From Arthrobacter sp. CDRTa11 (GTDB lineage: Bacteria > Actinomycetota > Actinomycetes > Actinomycetales > Micrococcaceae): a stretch of 64,000 nt of DNA. The position numbers and the translations under genes were made by a program. The DNA is taken from assembly GCF_026427775.1 (NCBI RefSeq), contig NZ_CP044532.1, forward strand, positions 1,178,001 to 1,242,000, in the 5' to 3' direction. Shown in pieces: positions 8,109-16,663 of the stretch (positions are counted from its first letter, which is position 1; each line of letters begins with the position of its first letter). The notes below the pieces were generated by a model. The model searched no databases and was not told where the DNA came from. It saw nothing but the letters and a program-made list of their open reading frames with translations.

Positions 8109-8139
8109 CCACAACCCTTTCTTGACCTTCACACTGATG

Positions 8140-8155
8140 TGACCCCTTACGGTCA
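8140..8155. promoter_or_regulatory. MerR-type operator between merR and hydrolase
   Basis: The 16-bp sequence TGACC-CCTTAC-GGTCA is a perfect 5-bp dyad located in the divergent spacer, 31 bp before the chosen merR start and 6 bp before the hydrolase ATG. Its placement fits MerR autoregulation and control of the hydrolase. Confidence 0.5.
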
Positions 8156-8161
8156 GTTCCT

Positions 8162-8746
8162 ATGAACATAACAACAAAGGCCGGCCAGGCTCATTCCCTC
8201 CGACGTGTCATCATCGTTCACGGATACGCTGCCCACCCGGATGCCCATTGGTTCCCCTGGCTCAGTGACTCGCTCCACAGGGAAGGCGTCGACGCAACGG
8301 TGGTAGCGTTACCGACTCCCGACGACCCGGAAACGGCCGCATGGGAAAGCGCCGTCACGGACACAATTGCGGTCCCCGATGAGGGAACTTGGATCGTGGC
8401 GCATTCACTCGGCGGAATCACGGTACTGCGGGCACTTGCGGCTCTGACACAGCCGTGGCAGCTCGGCGGTCTCGTGCTCGTTTCGGGGTTCACCGGACAA
8501 CTGGCATCACTGCCGGTGCTGGATACCTACCTCGCCACTGACGTCGATAGCGGCCGTGTTGCGAAGAGCATCGGTGTGCGGGTTATGGTCCGCTCGGATG
8601 CGGACGCCTTTGTACCCCCGGGGGCATCCGATGAGCTTGCGCGGCGGCTCGATGCCGAGGTGTACGTCCAACCCGGTGCCGGGCATTTCCTCGCAGAAGA
8701 CGGCGTGACCAGCCTTCCGCTCCTACTCAACCTGCTGCACGGCTGA
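8162..8746 (+). CDS. RBBP9/YdeN family serine hydrolase
   Basis: A 194-residue alpha/beta hydrolase of the short RBBP9/YdeN type: RVIIVHGYAAHPDAHWFPWL at the N-terminus, nucleophile elbow AHSLGG, an acid residue in VRSDADAFVPP and the catalytic His in GAGHFLAEDG. Family members are intracellular serine hydrolases whose physiological substrates are mostly unknown. It is divergent from merR with a dyad between them. No membrane or signal segment is present. Confidence 0.88.
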   Translation: MNITTKAGQAHSLRRVIIVHGYAAHPDAHWFPWLSDSLHREGVDATVVALPTPDDPETAAWESAVTDTIAVPDEGTWIVAHSLGGITVLRALAALTQPWQLGGLVLVSGFTGQLASLPVLDTYLATDVDSGRVAKSIGVRVMVRSDADAFVPPGASDELARRLDAEVYVQPGAGHFLAEDGVTSLPLLLNLLHG

Positions 8747-8828
8747 CTTAAAGTGAAAACGGGGTTCCTTCGGTCAGAAGTCCCGGGACGCCTGAGGCTT
8801 ATGGCCCCATCCGCATATGGCCTGCTTC

Positions 8829-9398
8829 TTATTGGCCTACCCGTCCGTCGATGCACTCGCGCAGGAGGTCCGCGTGCCCGCAGTGGCGGGCATACTCTTC
8901 GATCCTGTGCACCATCAACTCCCGGATGGCGATCCGATCCTTGCCTACACGCTCGCCCAGGTCCGGATGCCGGGCCAGCGCGGCATCGGTGGCCGCCTGC
9001 TCACGGACCAAATTCGCGTAGGCAGCGTCCACCTCGGTTTGTTCAGCCACCGCGCCATCAAAGTCCGCGTCGCGTTTGCCATACAGCTTCGGGAGCGGAT
9101 CGTCGTCGCCGATCCAGTTGTGCCAGTCCCGTTCCACCTCGACGAGGTGCCGAAGCAGGCCGAGCAGTGACATGGTGGACGGCGGGACCGAGCGGCGTGC
9201 CATTTGCTCGGCATCCAGGCCCTCGCACTTCATCAGCAGTGTCAGGCGGTAGTTCGCCAGATAGTCCTGCAGCGTTGCAAGCTCACCGTCCGGACCGACT
9301 CCATCGCTCTCGCGGGGGTCATTCTCCGGGTCAACCCACATGTCGGCGTAGATGGTGGCCTGGGTCCATCGCGCTGGTTCTGAAGTCATGGTTTTCAT
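8829..9398 (-). CDS. DinB/DUF664 family protein
   Basis: A 189-residue four-helix-bundle protein. LLGLLRHLVEVERDWHNWIG, RELMVHRIEEYARHCGHADL and the ending LRECIDGRVG are diagnostic of the DUF664 branch of the DinB superfamily, in which three histidines bind a metal ion. Here those are His in LLRHLVE and two His in VHRIEEYARHCGHAD. Related proteins are thiol-dependent transferases, including mycothiol-dependent ones in actinobacteria, but the reaction here is unknown. The start is at 9398 (MKTMTSEP), with a second ATG three codons on. Confidence 0.85.
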   Translation of the reverse strand: MKTMTSEPARWTQATIYADMWVDPENDPRESDGVGPDGELATLQDYLANYRLTLLMKCEGLDAEQMARRSVPPSTMSLLGLLRHLVEVERDWHNWIGDDDPLPKLYGKRDADFDGAVAEQTEVDAAYANLVREQAATDAALARHPDLGERVGKDRIAIRELMVHRIEEYARHCGHADLLRECIDGRVGQ

Positions 9399-9445
9399 TC
9401 TTGCTTGCGACGGCCGGGCGGCGCCACCATAAAAACAGCCATGGA

Positions 9446-10687
9446 TCAGCGTTGCGTAACGGATGCAACGTCTCGGTCCGGATCTTTGTTCGTTGTAGCC
9501 GAACGGCGCTGAACGACGCACATGGCTCCTACGGCAAGGCATGCCAGCACCGACAGCAGGGCGAGGCCGGCCAGGGCCAACGGGAACAGGGAGGCGTCAG
9601 CATCGGCCGCGACTGTGGCGCCCAGCAAAGGAGGAAACGCGATCCCGCCGACCATTGAAATAGCGATCAACGATCCACTCACCCACGATCGTCCACCGAA
9701 GAGCTGGTTAGACCACGCCAAGGCAGTCGGAAAAACCGGTCCCATCGCGAAACCCGCCAGGGCCAGGCCTATAACTGCCCAGCCCGGGATCAAGGCGAGG
9801 GCCGAACCAATCGCCATGAGTGTGCAACTGAGGGTCACGACATTGCCCGGACGCAGGCGCCTTATAGCTGTGGCCAGGACGAAACGACTTGCGGTCAAGC
9901 TGAACCAGAACAGAGACGTGGCCGCAGCCGCCTGCTCTACGCTCATCCCGGTGACGGTCAGGTAGGTTGCTTCCCAGCTTCCAATTCCACTGCCCACTGC
10001 GACGTGGAAAACGAAGACGCAGACCATACCGGCGAATCCAACGATGGAGTAAGGCTGTTTGCCTGCCGCCGTCGATAATCCAGTCTTTGCAGTTCTTGCG
10101 GGGGTCTCCGGTGGTGGAGCGAATCCCTGGGTGGGGAATGACCGGACCCCGCTGACTCCCCAAGCCGTGATGAGCGTAAGAAGGGCAAAGCCCGTGAAGT
10201 ACATCGGGTAGAGTCCGGGACCGAAGAGGGCCACTACAAGCGGGGCTAGGATGGCCCCGACGCCGAAGAAACCGTGAAGAAGATTCAGCATCTTTCCCGA
10301 GCCGGCACCAAACGCCAGGGCAAACAGGTGGCTGAGGGCATAGTCCAATGCCCCAAAGCCCAAACCGGCTGCAGCTGAAGCAGTGATGGCCAGAATCAGG
10401 TTCGGTGACCAGGCGAACCCGATGCTGCCGAGAAGCAGGAGCAGGTAGCCGGCCGCGAGCAGGATTCTGTTTCCGATCCGCGCATGGACACTTTGGCTGG
10501 CGAGCACCCCGAGAAGGCCTCCGACGAAGTGGGCACTGACGACGATGCCTACGGCCGAGGGGGAGGCCCCAAACCGTTCAATGAGCCGGATCAGGGACGG
10601 GCCATAGAGTGCTTCAAGTGCGCCGATGAGAAGCATCCCGCCGAACGACGATGCAATTCCGGTAGCGGTGAACAGGCGGTTAGACAC
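9446..10687 (-). CDS. MFS transporter
   Basis: A 413-residue protein with twelve predicted membrane segments and an MFS-like first loop (VGGLLGVLASQSVHARIGNR). The long run from SIGFAWSPNLILAITASAAA to YALSHLFALAFG resembles the FucP/sugar-transporter-like branch, but the substrate is not evident. The start is GTG with AAGGA 7 nt upstream. It is divergent from a TetR-family gene that may control it. Confidence 0.88.
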   Translation of the reverse strand: MSNRLFTATGIASSFGGMLLIGALEALYGPSLIRLIERFGASPSAVGIVVSAHFVGGLLGVLASQSVHARIGNRILLAAGYLLLLLGSIGFAWSPNLILAITASAAAGLGFGALDYALSHLFALAFGAGSGKMLNLLHGFFGVGAILAPLVVALFGPGLYPMYFTGFALLTLITAWGVSGVRSFPTQGFAPPPETPARTAKTGLSTAAGKQPYSIVGFAGMVCVFVFHVAVGSGIGSWEATYLTVTGMSVEQAAAATSLFWFSLTASRFVLATAIRRLRPGNVVTLSCTLMAIGSALALIPGWAVIGLALAGFAMGPVFPTALAWSNQLFGGRSWVSGSLIAISMVGGIAFPPLLGATVAADADASLFPLALAGLALLSVLACLAVGAMCVVQRRSATTNKDPDRDVASVTQR

Positions 10688-10809
10688 AAAGAGTCCTTAG
10701 TGGTTGGTGAAGAAAAGTGCATCCGAATGCGGAATGCGAAGGCCACGGGAGCGGGCCGTCAACCAAGACTGCGAGGCACTGCGGAAGCGGTCAACGAAAA
10801 CAATCCGCC

Positions 10810-10815
10810 TATACT
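10810..10815 (+). promoter_or_regulatory. -10 box TATACT for a leaderless tetR transcript
   Basis: TATACT ends exactly 6 nt before the ATG at 10822 and there is no ribosome site in between, so transcription would start at or next to the start codon. No clear -35 box is seen. Confidence 0.5.
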
Positions 10816-10821
10816 TTTTCA

Positions 10822-11493
10822 ATGATGGTTCAGGCGCGCGCAGAAGCTACCAGATATGCCGTCCTGCGGGCGGGAGCCGTCGTGTTCAACCGGGAAGGGT
10901 TTGCCCGGGCCACCACCGCAGACATCATCCGCGAGGCGGCAGTGTCCAAGGGATCGATGCAGTTTCACTTCCCCACCAAGGAAAAGCTTGCGCAGGCAGT
11001 GGTCGCCGAGTACAGCCAGGAGTTCGGCCCGGCGTTTGACGCGGTATCCAACCAGGGCGGCAATGGCATGACTGCTGCGATGGAACTCTCGGCGCTGATC
11101 GCTCGCCAACTTACCGAAGAACCGTTTGTCGGGGCCGCCTACCGGCTCACCATGGAGGAGTCCGCCTTCGCTCCCCGCGTAACCAAACCCTATGTGAACG
11201 TTATGCAGGTCTTCGAAGGGCTGTTCCGGCAGGCGCTCGCTGCGGGAGAGCTCCGACCTGGCGTCGATGTGGAAGACCTGGCCCGCTATTTGGTGGCCTC
11301 GTTCATCGGAGTGCAATTTGTCTCGAACACACTTACGAGCCGTACCGACCTGATCCAGCGGGTAGCGCAAATGTGGACATTCCTGCTGCCCACCATCACA
11401 GAGTCCCGGTGCCTCCAACAGCATGTGAAGAGGGCCCGCAGCATCTTCGTCTCCCATTACGTCAAATCCCGGTCGGATCTTTCCACGGAGTAG
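10822..11493 (+). CDS. TetR family regulator, gamma-butyrolactone-receptor-like DNA-binding domain
   Basis: A 223-residue protein starting MMVQARAEATRYAVLRAGAV. Its helix-turn-helix region, GFARATTADIIREAAVSKGS followed by MQFHFPTKEKLAQAVV, matches the ScbR/ArpA-like group in which HFPxKE is characteristic. The remainder is a helical ligand domain. Having this type of N-terminus does not prove it binds a butyrolactone, and no synthase gene is present nearby. It is divergent from an MFS gene. The promoter suggests a leaderless mRNA. Confidence 0.85.
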   Translation: MMVQARAEATRYAVLRAGAVVFNREGFARATTADIIREAAVSKGSMQFHFPTKEKLAQAVVAEYSQEFGPAFDAVSNQGGNGMTAAMELSALIARQLTEEPFVGAAYRLTMEESAFAPRVTKPYVNVMQVFEGLFRQALAAGELRPGVDVEDLARYLVASFIGVQFVSNTLTSRTDLIQRVAQMWTFLLPTITESRCLQQHVKRARSIFVSHYVKSRSDLSTE

Positions 11494-11552
11494 TCCAGCG
11501 CGCTGCGTTGGCGTTCCTGTTTGTTCCGGCGAGCCTGGGGCACAATGAACTC

Positions 11553-12257
11553 ATGTGCGGCAGATACGTGATGTCGAAAGCCACAGGCGATCTCCTGAGC
11601 CACTTCGAGGCCAGGGACGTTGAGGGCAGCCCGCCTACCCCCAGCTGGAACGTCGCTCCTACCCAGGACGTCCCCATCATCACGGAGAAGCTGGACGAGG
11701 ACTCCGTGGAGCGGCGGCTTCTGATCGCGCGCTGGGGTTTGGTTCCGTCGTGGGCCAAGGACGTCAAGATCGGCTCCAAGCTGATCAACGCCCGCAGCGA
11801 ATCCATCCTGGACAAGCCGGCCTTCCGGAAGGCGGCCATCACGCGCCGTGCCCTGATCCCGGCCGACGGGTACTACGAGTGGGAGAAAACTGAGGACGGG
11901 AAGAAGATCCCGCACTACCTCTATTCGGACAAGGATGAGGTGTTGGCCTTCGCCGGCCTGTACGAATTCTGGCCGGATCCGGCCCTGCCCAAGGATGATC
12001 CGCACCGCTGGCTGCTCAGCTGCACTGTCCTCACCACGACGGCCCACGACTCACTTGGCCACGTCCACGACAGGGCCCCGGTCATCGTCCCGCCCGGCAT
12101 GTACGCGGACTGGCTCAACCCGGGAATCAGGGAGAAAGAGGATGTTCAGGAATTGCTGGACGCCATCCCTGAAGCAGTCCTGACGCCGAGGGTGGTCACC
12201 GACCGCGTGAACAGCGTGGGTAACAACGGCCCGGAACTGATTAAGCCGGCACCGTAG
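11553..12257 (+). CDS. SRAP domain protein (YedK/HMCES family)
   Basis: A 234-residue SRAP protein beginning MCGRY. Family members form a covalent thiazolidine crosslink between Cys2 and abasic sites in single-stranded DNA and protect them during replication. All key residues are present: Cys2, Asn79 in LINARSES, Glu109 in ADGYYEWE and His172 in VHDRAPVIV. I set the start so that the essential Cys2 follows Met1. Longer in-frame readings overlap the upstream TetR gene and would bury the cysteine. It lies 59 bp after that gene but functionally is a DNA-repair protein. Confidence 0.95.
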   Translation: MCGRYVMSKATGDLLSHFEARDVEGSPPTPSWNVAPTQDVPIITEKLDEDSVERRLLIARWGLVPSWAKDVKIGSKLINARSESILDKPAFRKAAITRRALIPADGYYEWEKTEDGKKIPHYLYSDKDEVLAFAGLYEFWPDPALPKDDPHRWLLSCTVLTTTAHDSLGHVHDRAPVIVPPGMYADWLNPGIREKEDVQELLDAIPEAVLTPRVVTDRVNSVGNNGPELIKPAP

Positions 12258-12276
12258 CGGGCACAACTCCGCCAGC

Positions 12277-15200
12277 TCACTGAACCATAAAGGGGTCACT
12301 GACTGCTGCCGTGAGCCCGGTAGAGGTCGCCGTCAGCGTACGGGTCCCGGTCCTGCTGATTCGGCAGCCGCTGAAAGTACTCAAACCGGCGACGGCGTTC
12401 TGAGGGTTTGCCGTGCAGGTCAGGGTGGGGTTGCCCTGCTTTTCGGTGATGGCCAGCGTAACCGCCGCTGTGCTGCCGGTGACGGTGTTGCCGCCGGCGT
12501 CCTGGACCGTCACCACGGGCTGGGTGGTGAAGGCGGTGTTGACGGATGCGCCCGCTGGCTGTGTGGTGAAGACCAGATGGGTGGCGGGCCCTACCGAGAT
12601 GGTGAAGCTTGAGCTGACGGCCGTGGTGAGGCTTCCCGAGGTGGCCGTGAGGGTGTACGTCCCGGCCTTGTTCATGGCACAGCCGGTGAAGGCGGCCACG
12701 CCGGCTGTTGCTGCCTTGGGGTTGGACGTACATGCCAGGACGGCTCCGCCCGGCGTGGTGATGTTCAGCGTGACTGAAGCCGTGCTGGTAGTGGTGTTGC
12801 CGGCGTCGTCCTGGATGCTGACTGCCGGCTGCGTGGGGAAGGCGATTCCGCCGGTGGAGTTTGCCGGATTGGTGGTGAAGGCGAGTTTGGTGGGGTTCCC
12901 TCCGGCAATGGTGAACGTGGCGCTTGTGGCCGGGGTGAGCCCGCCGGAGGCCGCCGTCAGCGTGTAGGTGCCCGCCTTGTCGATGCTGCAGCCTGCGAAT
13001 GCGGCTAGGCCCGAGACTGCGTTCACCGGGTTCTGGGTGCAGGCCAGGACTGCGCCGGCCGGTGTGGTGATGCTGAGCGTGACTGATGCGGCACTGCCGG
13101 TTACGGTGTTGCCGCCGGCGTCCTGCACGGCTACTGCCGGCTGGGTGGCGAACACCGCGTTGTACACGGAGTTCGACGGGCTGCCGCTGAAGCCCAGCTT
13201 GGCCGCCGGACCCGTGGTGACGGTGAACGAGGAGCTGACGGCCGCGGTCAGCGTACCCGACGTCGCGGTCAGGGTGTAGGTGCCGGGCTTGTTGATGCTG
13301 CAGCCGGTAAACGCGGCCACTCCTGACACGGCGGTTTTCGGGTTGGACGTACATGCCAGGACGGACCCGCCCGGCGTGGTGATGCTCAAGGTAACGGCTG
13401 CCGTGCTGGCGGTTGGGTTGCCGTCGGCATCCAGGATGGTGACCACCGGCTGGGTGGGAAAGGCAACTCCGCCGGTGGAACCGCCGGGGCTGGTGGTCAC
13501 GGAGAGTTTGGTGGCTGTGCCTCCTGTGATGTTGAAGCTGGCGCTCGTGCCGGCGGTGAGTGTGCCGGAGGTGGCGGTCAGGGTGCGCGTGCCCGTTTTG
13601 CTGATCCTGCAGCCTGCGAACGTGGCAACACCAGACACGGCGTTCTTGGGGTTGCTGGTGCAGGTGAGGCTGGCTCCGCCGCTGGGGGACGAGATCTTCA
13701 AGGTGACGGGGGCGGTGCTGCCGGTGATGGCGTTGCCGCCGGCGTCCTGGACCGCCACAGACGGCTGGGTGGCGAAAATGGTGTTGACCGGGCTGGTGGA
13801 GGGGGACGTGATGAAGGCCAGTTTGGCCGCGGGACCGGTGGTGACGGTGATGCTGGTGCTGACTGCCGCGGTGAGGCTTCCGGACGTGGCGGTCAGGGTG
13901 TACGTGCCCGGCCTGTTGATGCTGCAGCCAACGAATGCGCTGACGCCGGAAACGGCAGCGACGGGGTTCGCGGCACAGGCCAGGGTGGCACCGGTCGGGG
14001 TGGTGATGGTCAGGGTTACCGCGGCGGTGCTGCCGGTCATGGTGTTGCCGCCTGCGTCCTGGATGGCCACCACCGGCTGGGCCGGAAAGGGGACGCCGCC
14101 GGTGGAGTTCGCCGGGTTGGTGGTGAAGCCGAGTTTGGTGGGCGTTCCCACAGCGACGGTGAAGTTCACGCTGGTGGCGGTGAATCCGGCTCCTGTTGCT
14201 GTCAGGGTGTAGGTGCCTGCCTTGTTGATGCTGCAGCCGGAGAAGGAGGCCAGCCCCGCGGTTGTGGTCACGGTGTTTGCCGCGCAGCTGAGGATGGTTT
14301 CGCCGGGCGCGCCCGTGATGCTCAGTGTGATGGCAGCCGTGCCGCCGGCCGTGTTTCCGCCGGCGTCCTGGAGGGCCACTGCAGGTTGGGAGGCGAAAGC
14401 GCTGCCTGCCGTGGCCTGGGAGGGCTGGACGGTGAAGCCCAGTTTCGCCGGCGCACCGGCAGCGATGGCAACAGTATCGCTGAGCGTGAAGATGAGCCCC
14501 GCGGAAGTGGCAGTCAGTGTGTATGTGCCGGCCCTGTTGATGCTGCAGCCTGAGAACGTTGCCACGCCAGCGGCAGCTGCCACCTGCGTGGCGGTGCAGT
14601 TCAGGGTTGCCCCGGTTGTTCCGGTGAGCGTCAGGTCCACGGTGGCCGCCGACGTCGGGACTGTATTGCCGCCGTCGTCCTGGATGCTGACGGCGGGCTG
14701 TGTCCCGAAGGACACGGAGCCGGTGGAGCCGGAGGGCTGGGTGGTGAAGGCCAGCCTGGTGGCTGCCCCGATGGTGACGGTGAAGCTGGCGCTGACAGTG
14801 GTGAAGCCGGCGCCGCTGGCTGTCAGGGTGTAGGTTCCGGCTTTGTCGATCCTGCAGCCGGAGAACGAGGCCGCGCCGGCGGCGGCGCTCTTGGGGTTGG
14901 AGTCGCAGCTGAGGGTGGCCCCGGCGGGTGAGCTGCTGAGGCTCAGCGTGATGGGGGCCGTGCTGGTGGTGACTGTCCGGCTGGAACTGTCCTGGACGGA
15001 GACGGCCGGCTGGGCGGCGAAGACTGCGCCGCCGGTGGCTCCGGAGGGTGACGTGGTGAAGCCAAGTTTGGCTGCCGTGCCGGCCACTGTGAAAGCCGTG
15101 CTGACCGCGCTGGTCAGCGGGAACGATGCAGCGGTGAGGGTGTAGGTGCCCGGCCCGGTGACAGTGCAGCCGGAGAATGTTGCCGTGCCGTTTACCGTGG

Positions 15201-15843
15201 TGGCTGGCAGGCAGCCCGTGAGCAGGCCGCCTGAAGCGGTGATGGAAACAAGGGTGGGGGCCTGGGTGATGACGATGCTGCCGTTGACGTCCGTGACGAC
15301 GACGACGGGCTGGGTGGGAAGGGCCACGCCGCTGGAGGAGTTGGCGGGCTGCGTGAGGAACAGAAGCTTTGCCGCCGACCCCGGCGGGGTGACCCCAACG
15401 CTCCCGCTCGATGCGCTGGAAGCGGTCCATGTCCTGTACACGGACGTGACCGTATAGCGGTAGTCCCCAACGGGGACTGTGAAGTCATCACAGGCGCTTC
15501 CGGTGATGGTGGCGGATGCGCTGGTGCCGCAGGCCGCCGTCGTGGAACCGTCACTGGTCTTGGTTCTGGTGACGAAGTAACCGCTTGGTGTGGGGGTTCC
15601 GACGGCGGCGGTCCAGCTCACGCGGACGGTGCCGGTGCTGCTCGACGGGACTGAGACGTTGGTGGGCGGCTGCAGGCTGCCGAGGGTGGCGGAGCTGGTG
15701 CCGGAGACGGGACCGGTGGAATAGGCAAGAGCCGGTTCAATGCCAGGCGCCAGCAGGGTGGCGACGGCAAGGACAAAGACCACCACGGCATGCTGCGCGC
15801 GGAGTAATCCTCCCATCGCTCCATTTGGGCGCTGGAAAACCAT
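12277..15843 (-). CDS. Large secreted repeat protein (FN3-like domain plus ten Ig-like repeats)
   Basis: 1188 residues from the ATG at 15843, which has GGAGGG 5 nt upstream. A signal peptide (hydrophobic AVVVFVLAVATLLAP, cleavage near ALA-YS) is followed by a fibronectin-III-like domain (about residues 57-153) and then ten repeats of about 103 residues to the C-terminus. Each repeat has the frame KLxFTTxPxxSTGGxxF-TQPxVxxQDAGGN-VTL-ITxP-GCxInKAGTYTLTATS, with two Cys that probably form one disulfide. There is no sortase motif or C-terminal membrane anchor. It follows a TasA/SipW-type gene by 86 bp and is probably a surface or matrix protein, an inferred role. Confidence 0.85.
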   Translation of the reverse strand: MVFQRPNGAMGGLLRAQHAVVVFVLAVATLLAPGIEPALAYSTGPVSGTSSATLGSLQPPTNVSVPSSSTGTVRVSWTAAVGTPTPSGYFVTRTKTSDGSTTAACGTSASATITGSACDDFTVPVGDYRYTVTSVYRTWTASSASSGSVGVTPPGSAAKLLFLTQPANSSSGVALPTQPVVVVTDVNGSIVITQAPTLVSITASGGLLTGCLPATTVNGTATFSGCTVTGPGTYTLTAASFPLTSAVSTAFTVAGTAAKLGFTTSPSGATGGAVFAAQPAVSVQDSSSRTVTTSTAPITLSLSSSPAGATLSCDSNPKSAAAGAASFSGCRIDKAGTYTLTASGAGFTTVSASFTVTIGAATRLAFTTQPSGSTGSVSFGTQPAVSIQDDGGNTVPTSAATVDLTLTGTTGATLNCTATQVAAAAGVATFSGCSINRAGTYTLTATSAGLIFTLSDTVAIAAGAPAKLGFTVQPSQATAGSAFASQPAVALQDAGGNTAGGTAAITLSITGAPGETILSCAANTVTTTAGLASFSGCSINKAGTYTLTATGAGFTATSVNFTVAVGTPTKLGFTTNPANSTGGVPFPAQPVVAIQDAGGNTMTGSTAAVTLTITTPTGATLACAANPVAAVSGVSAFVGCSINRPGTYTLTATSGSLTAAVSTSITVTTGPAAKLAFITSPSTSPVNTIFATQPSVAVQDAGGNAITGSTAPVTLKISSPSGGASLTCTSNPKNAVSGVATFAGCRISKTGTRTLTATSGTLTAGTSASFNITGGTATKLSVTTSPGGSTGGVAFPTQPVVTILDADGNPTASTAAVTLSITTPGGSVLACTSNPKTAVSGVAAFTGCSINKPGTYTLTATSGTLTAAVSSSFTVTTGPAAKLGFSGSPSNSVYNAVFATQPAVAVQDAGGNTVTGSAASVTLSITTPAGAVLACTQNPVNAVSGLAAFAGCSIDKAGTYTLTAASGGLTPATSATFTIAGGNPTKLAFTTNPANSTGGIAFPTQPAVSIQDDAGNTTTSTASVTLNITTPGGAVLACTSNPKAATAGVAAFTGCAMNKAGTYTLTATSGSLTTAVSSSFTISVGPATHLVFTTQPAGASVNTAFTTQPVVTVQDAGGNTVTGSTAAVTLAITEKQGNPTLTCTANPQNAVAGLSTFSGCRISRTGTRTLTATSTGLTAAVSDPFMVQ
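12280..15375. repeat. Ten tandem ~309-bp protein-coding repeats
   Basis: The ten copies encode about 103 residues each. Copies 5, 7 and 9 carry NSTGG/GSTGG plus F-P-TQP near the start, while copies 6, 8 and 10 carry a shared Asn and FATQP/FTTQP, so the last six copies alternate in two types. Copies 6 and 10 also share CRIS-K/R-TGTRTLTAT. This indicates growth by two- and four-repeat blocks. Confidence 0.85.
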
Positions 15844-15929
15844 CTGACCCTCCATCAAGCTGCCGGCCCCGGTACTCCGGCGTGTGTCCACGGGGGACGG
15901 GCCCTCACGGGCCCGTCCGCGCCGTTGGG

Positions 15930-16391
15930 CTAGTTGGCGGTGAGTGTCAGGGTGACGATGGCGCTTTTGCAGGCGTCCTGGTTCACGGAGGTGTCGGCGA
16001 AGGAGAGTGTTCCCGCCCCGGCGATGGGAAAGTCATCGCTGCCGGCCGGGACCGTGGTGTTTGAGGGGACGTTTGTGATGGTGAAGTCTGCCGGGAGGCA
16101 CAGCGGGTTGCTGGTGCTGACCACGTGGCTGATGGTGCCCACCTGGAGGCTGGAGGTGCCGGGATTGTCTGCTGTGTAGCTGACGGCGGCGCTGGCTCCG
16201 GGGGTGAGTCCCGGGGCGAATGATGCCGTCAGGACTATGCTGCCGTTAGAGGCGGCGTTGGGAGCGGCCCCTGTTCCCTGGCTTGTGGTGGTCCAGTAGG
16301 CGTAGGCGCCGCCACCGATGATGAGGAAGCCCGCTGTGAGGGCGGCGACAGTTTTCCTGCCGAGTTTGAACGTGAGCTTTTTCGTTGACAT
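15930..16391 (-). CDS. SipW/TasA-type secreted protein
   Basis: A 153-residue protein starting MSTKKLTFKLGRKTVAALTA, then GFLIIGGGAYAYWTTTSQG. This SipW-type signal (GG-AYAYWT) is that of TasA/camelysin-like biofilm proteins processed by dedicated signal peptidases. The mature domain is a beta-rich single domain with Cys in NPLCLP and NQDACKS. AGGA lies 6 nt before the ATG. No signal peptidase gene is present in the window, unlike the classic tapA-sipW-tasA arrangement. It probably forms an operon with the large repeat protein downstream. Fibre formation is an inference. Confidence 0.75.
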   Translation of the reverse strand: MSTKKLTFKLGRKTVAALTAGFLIIGGGAYAYWTTTSQGTGAAPNAASNGSIVLTASFAPGLTPGASAAVSYTADNPGTSSLQVGTISHVVSTSNPLCLPADFTITNVPSNTTVPAGSDDFPIAGAGTLSFADTSVNQDACKSAIVTLTLTAN

Positions 16392-16440
16392 GGTGCATCC
16401 TGAGGTTTGAGACCGAGAGTCCACAAGGCAGCCAAAGAAC

Positions 16441-16485
16441 GATCAGGCCGGCCGCCGCCCCAGAGGCAAAAATAATGGCCTGATC
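16441..16485. repeat. 9-bp inverted repeat in the leader of the TasA-like operon
   Basis: GATCAGGCC (16441-16449) and GGCCTGATC (16477-16485) pair perfectly across a 27-nt GC-rich loop, 50-94 bp upstream of the TasA-like ATG. On the plus strand it is followed by TTTTG. It may be a leader hairpin of the operon or a terminator for plus-strand transcription. Confidence 0.45.
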
Positions 16486-16663
16486 TTTTGTTTTCCCGCG
16501 CCTCACCCAGAAATTTGGGGGACTGTTGAGAATTTAGCAGTTCAGTGGCCCGAAAATGCAAAAGTGGCACTATGTTGAGCGAAGCTTGCGCATAACCCGT
16601 GGAACTTGAGCTTTAAGCCGCTCTTTAGTGCCGAAATATGACTCGTTATGAGCCTCGACCCGG

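Noticed and set aside
12413..15457. Series of long plus-strand ORFs opposite the giant repeat protein
   Set aside because: They are shadows. The minus frame has a signal peptide, regular repeats and conserved Cys, while the plus frames begin at arbitrary codons and recur every repeat because the DNA repeats.
16392..16663. c-di-GMP or other riboswitch before the TasA-like operon
   Set aside because: A 9-bp hairpin exists, but no consensus riboswitch core (such as a GEMM tetraloop receptor) could be matched by eye.
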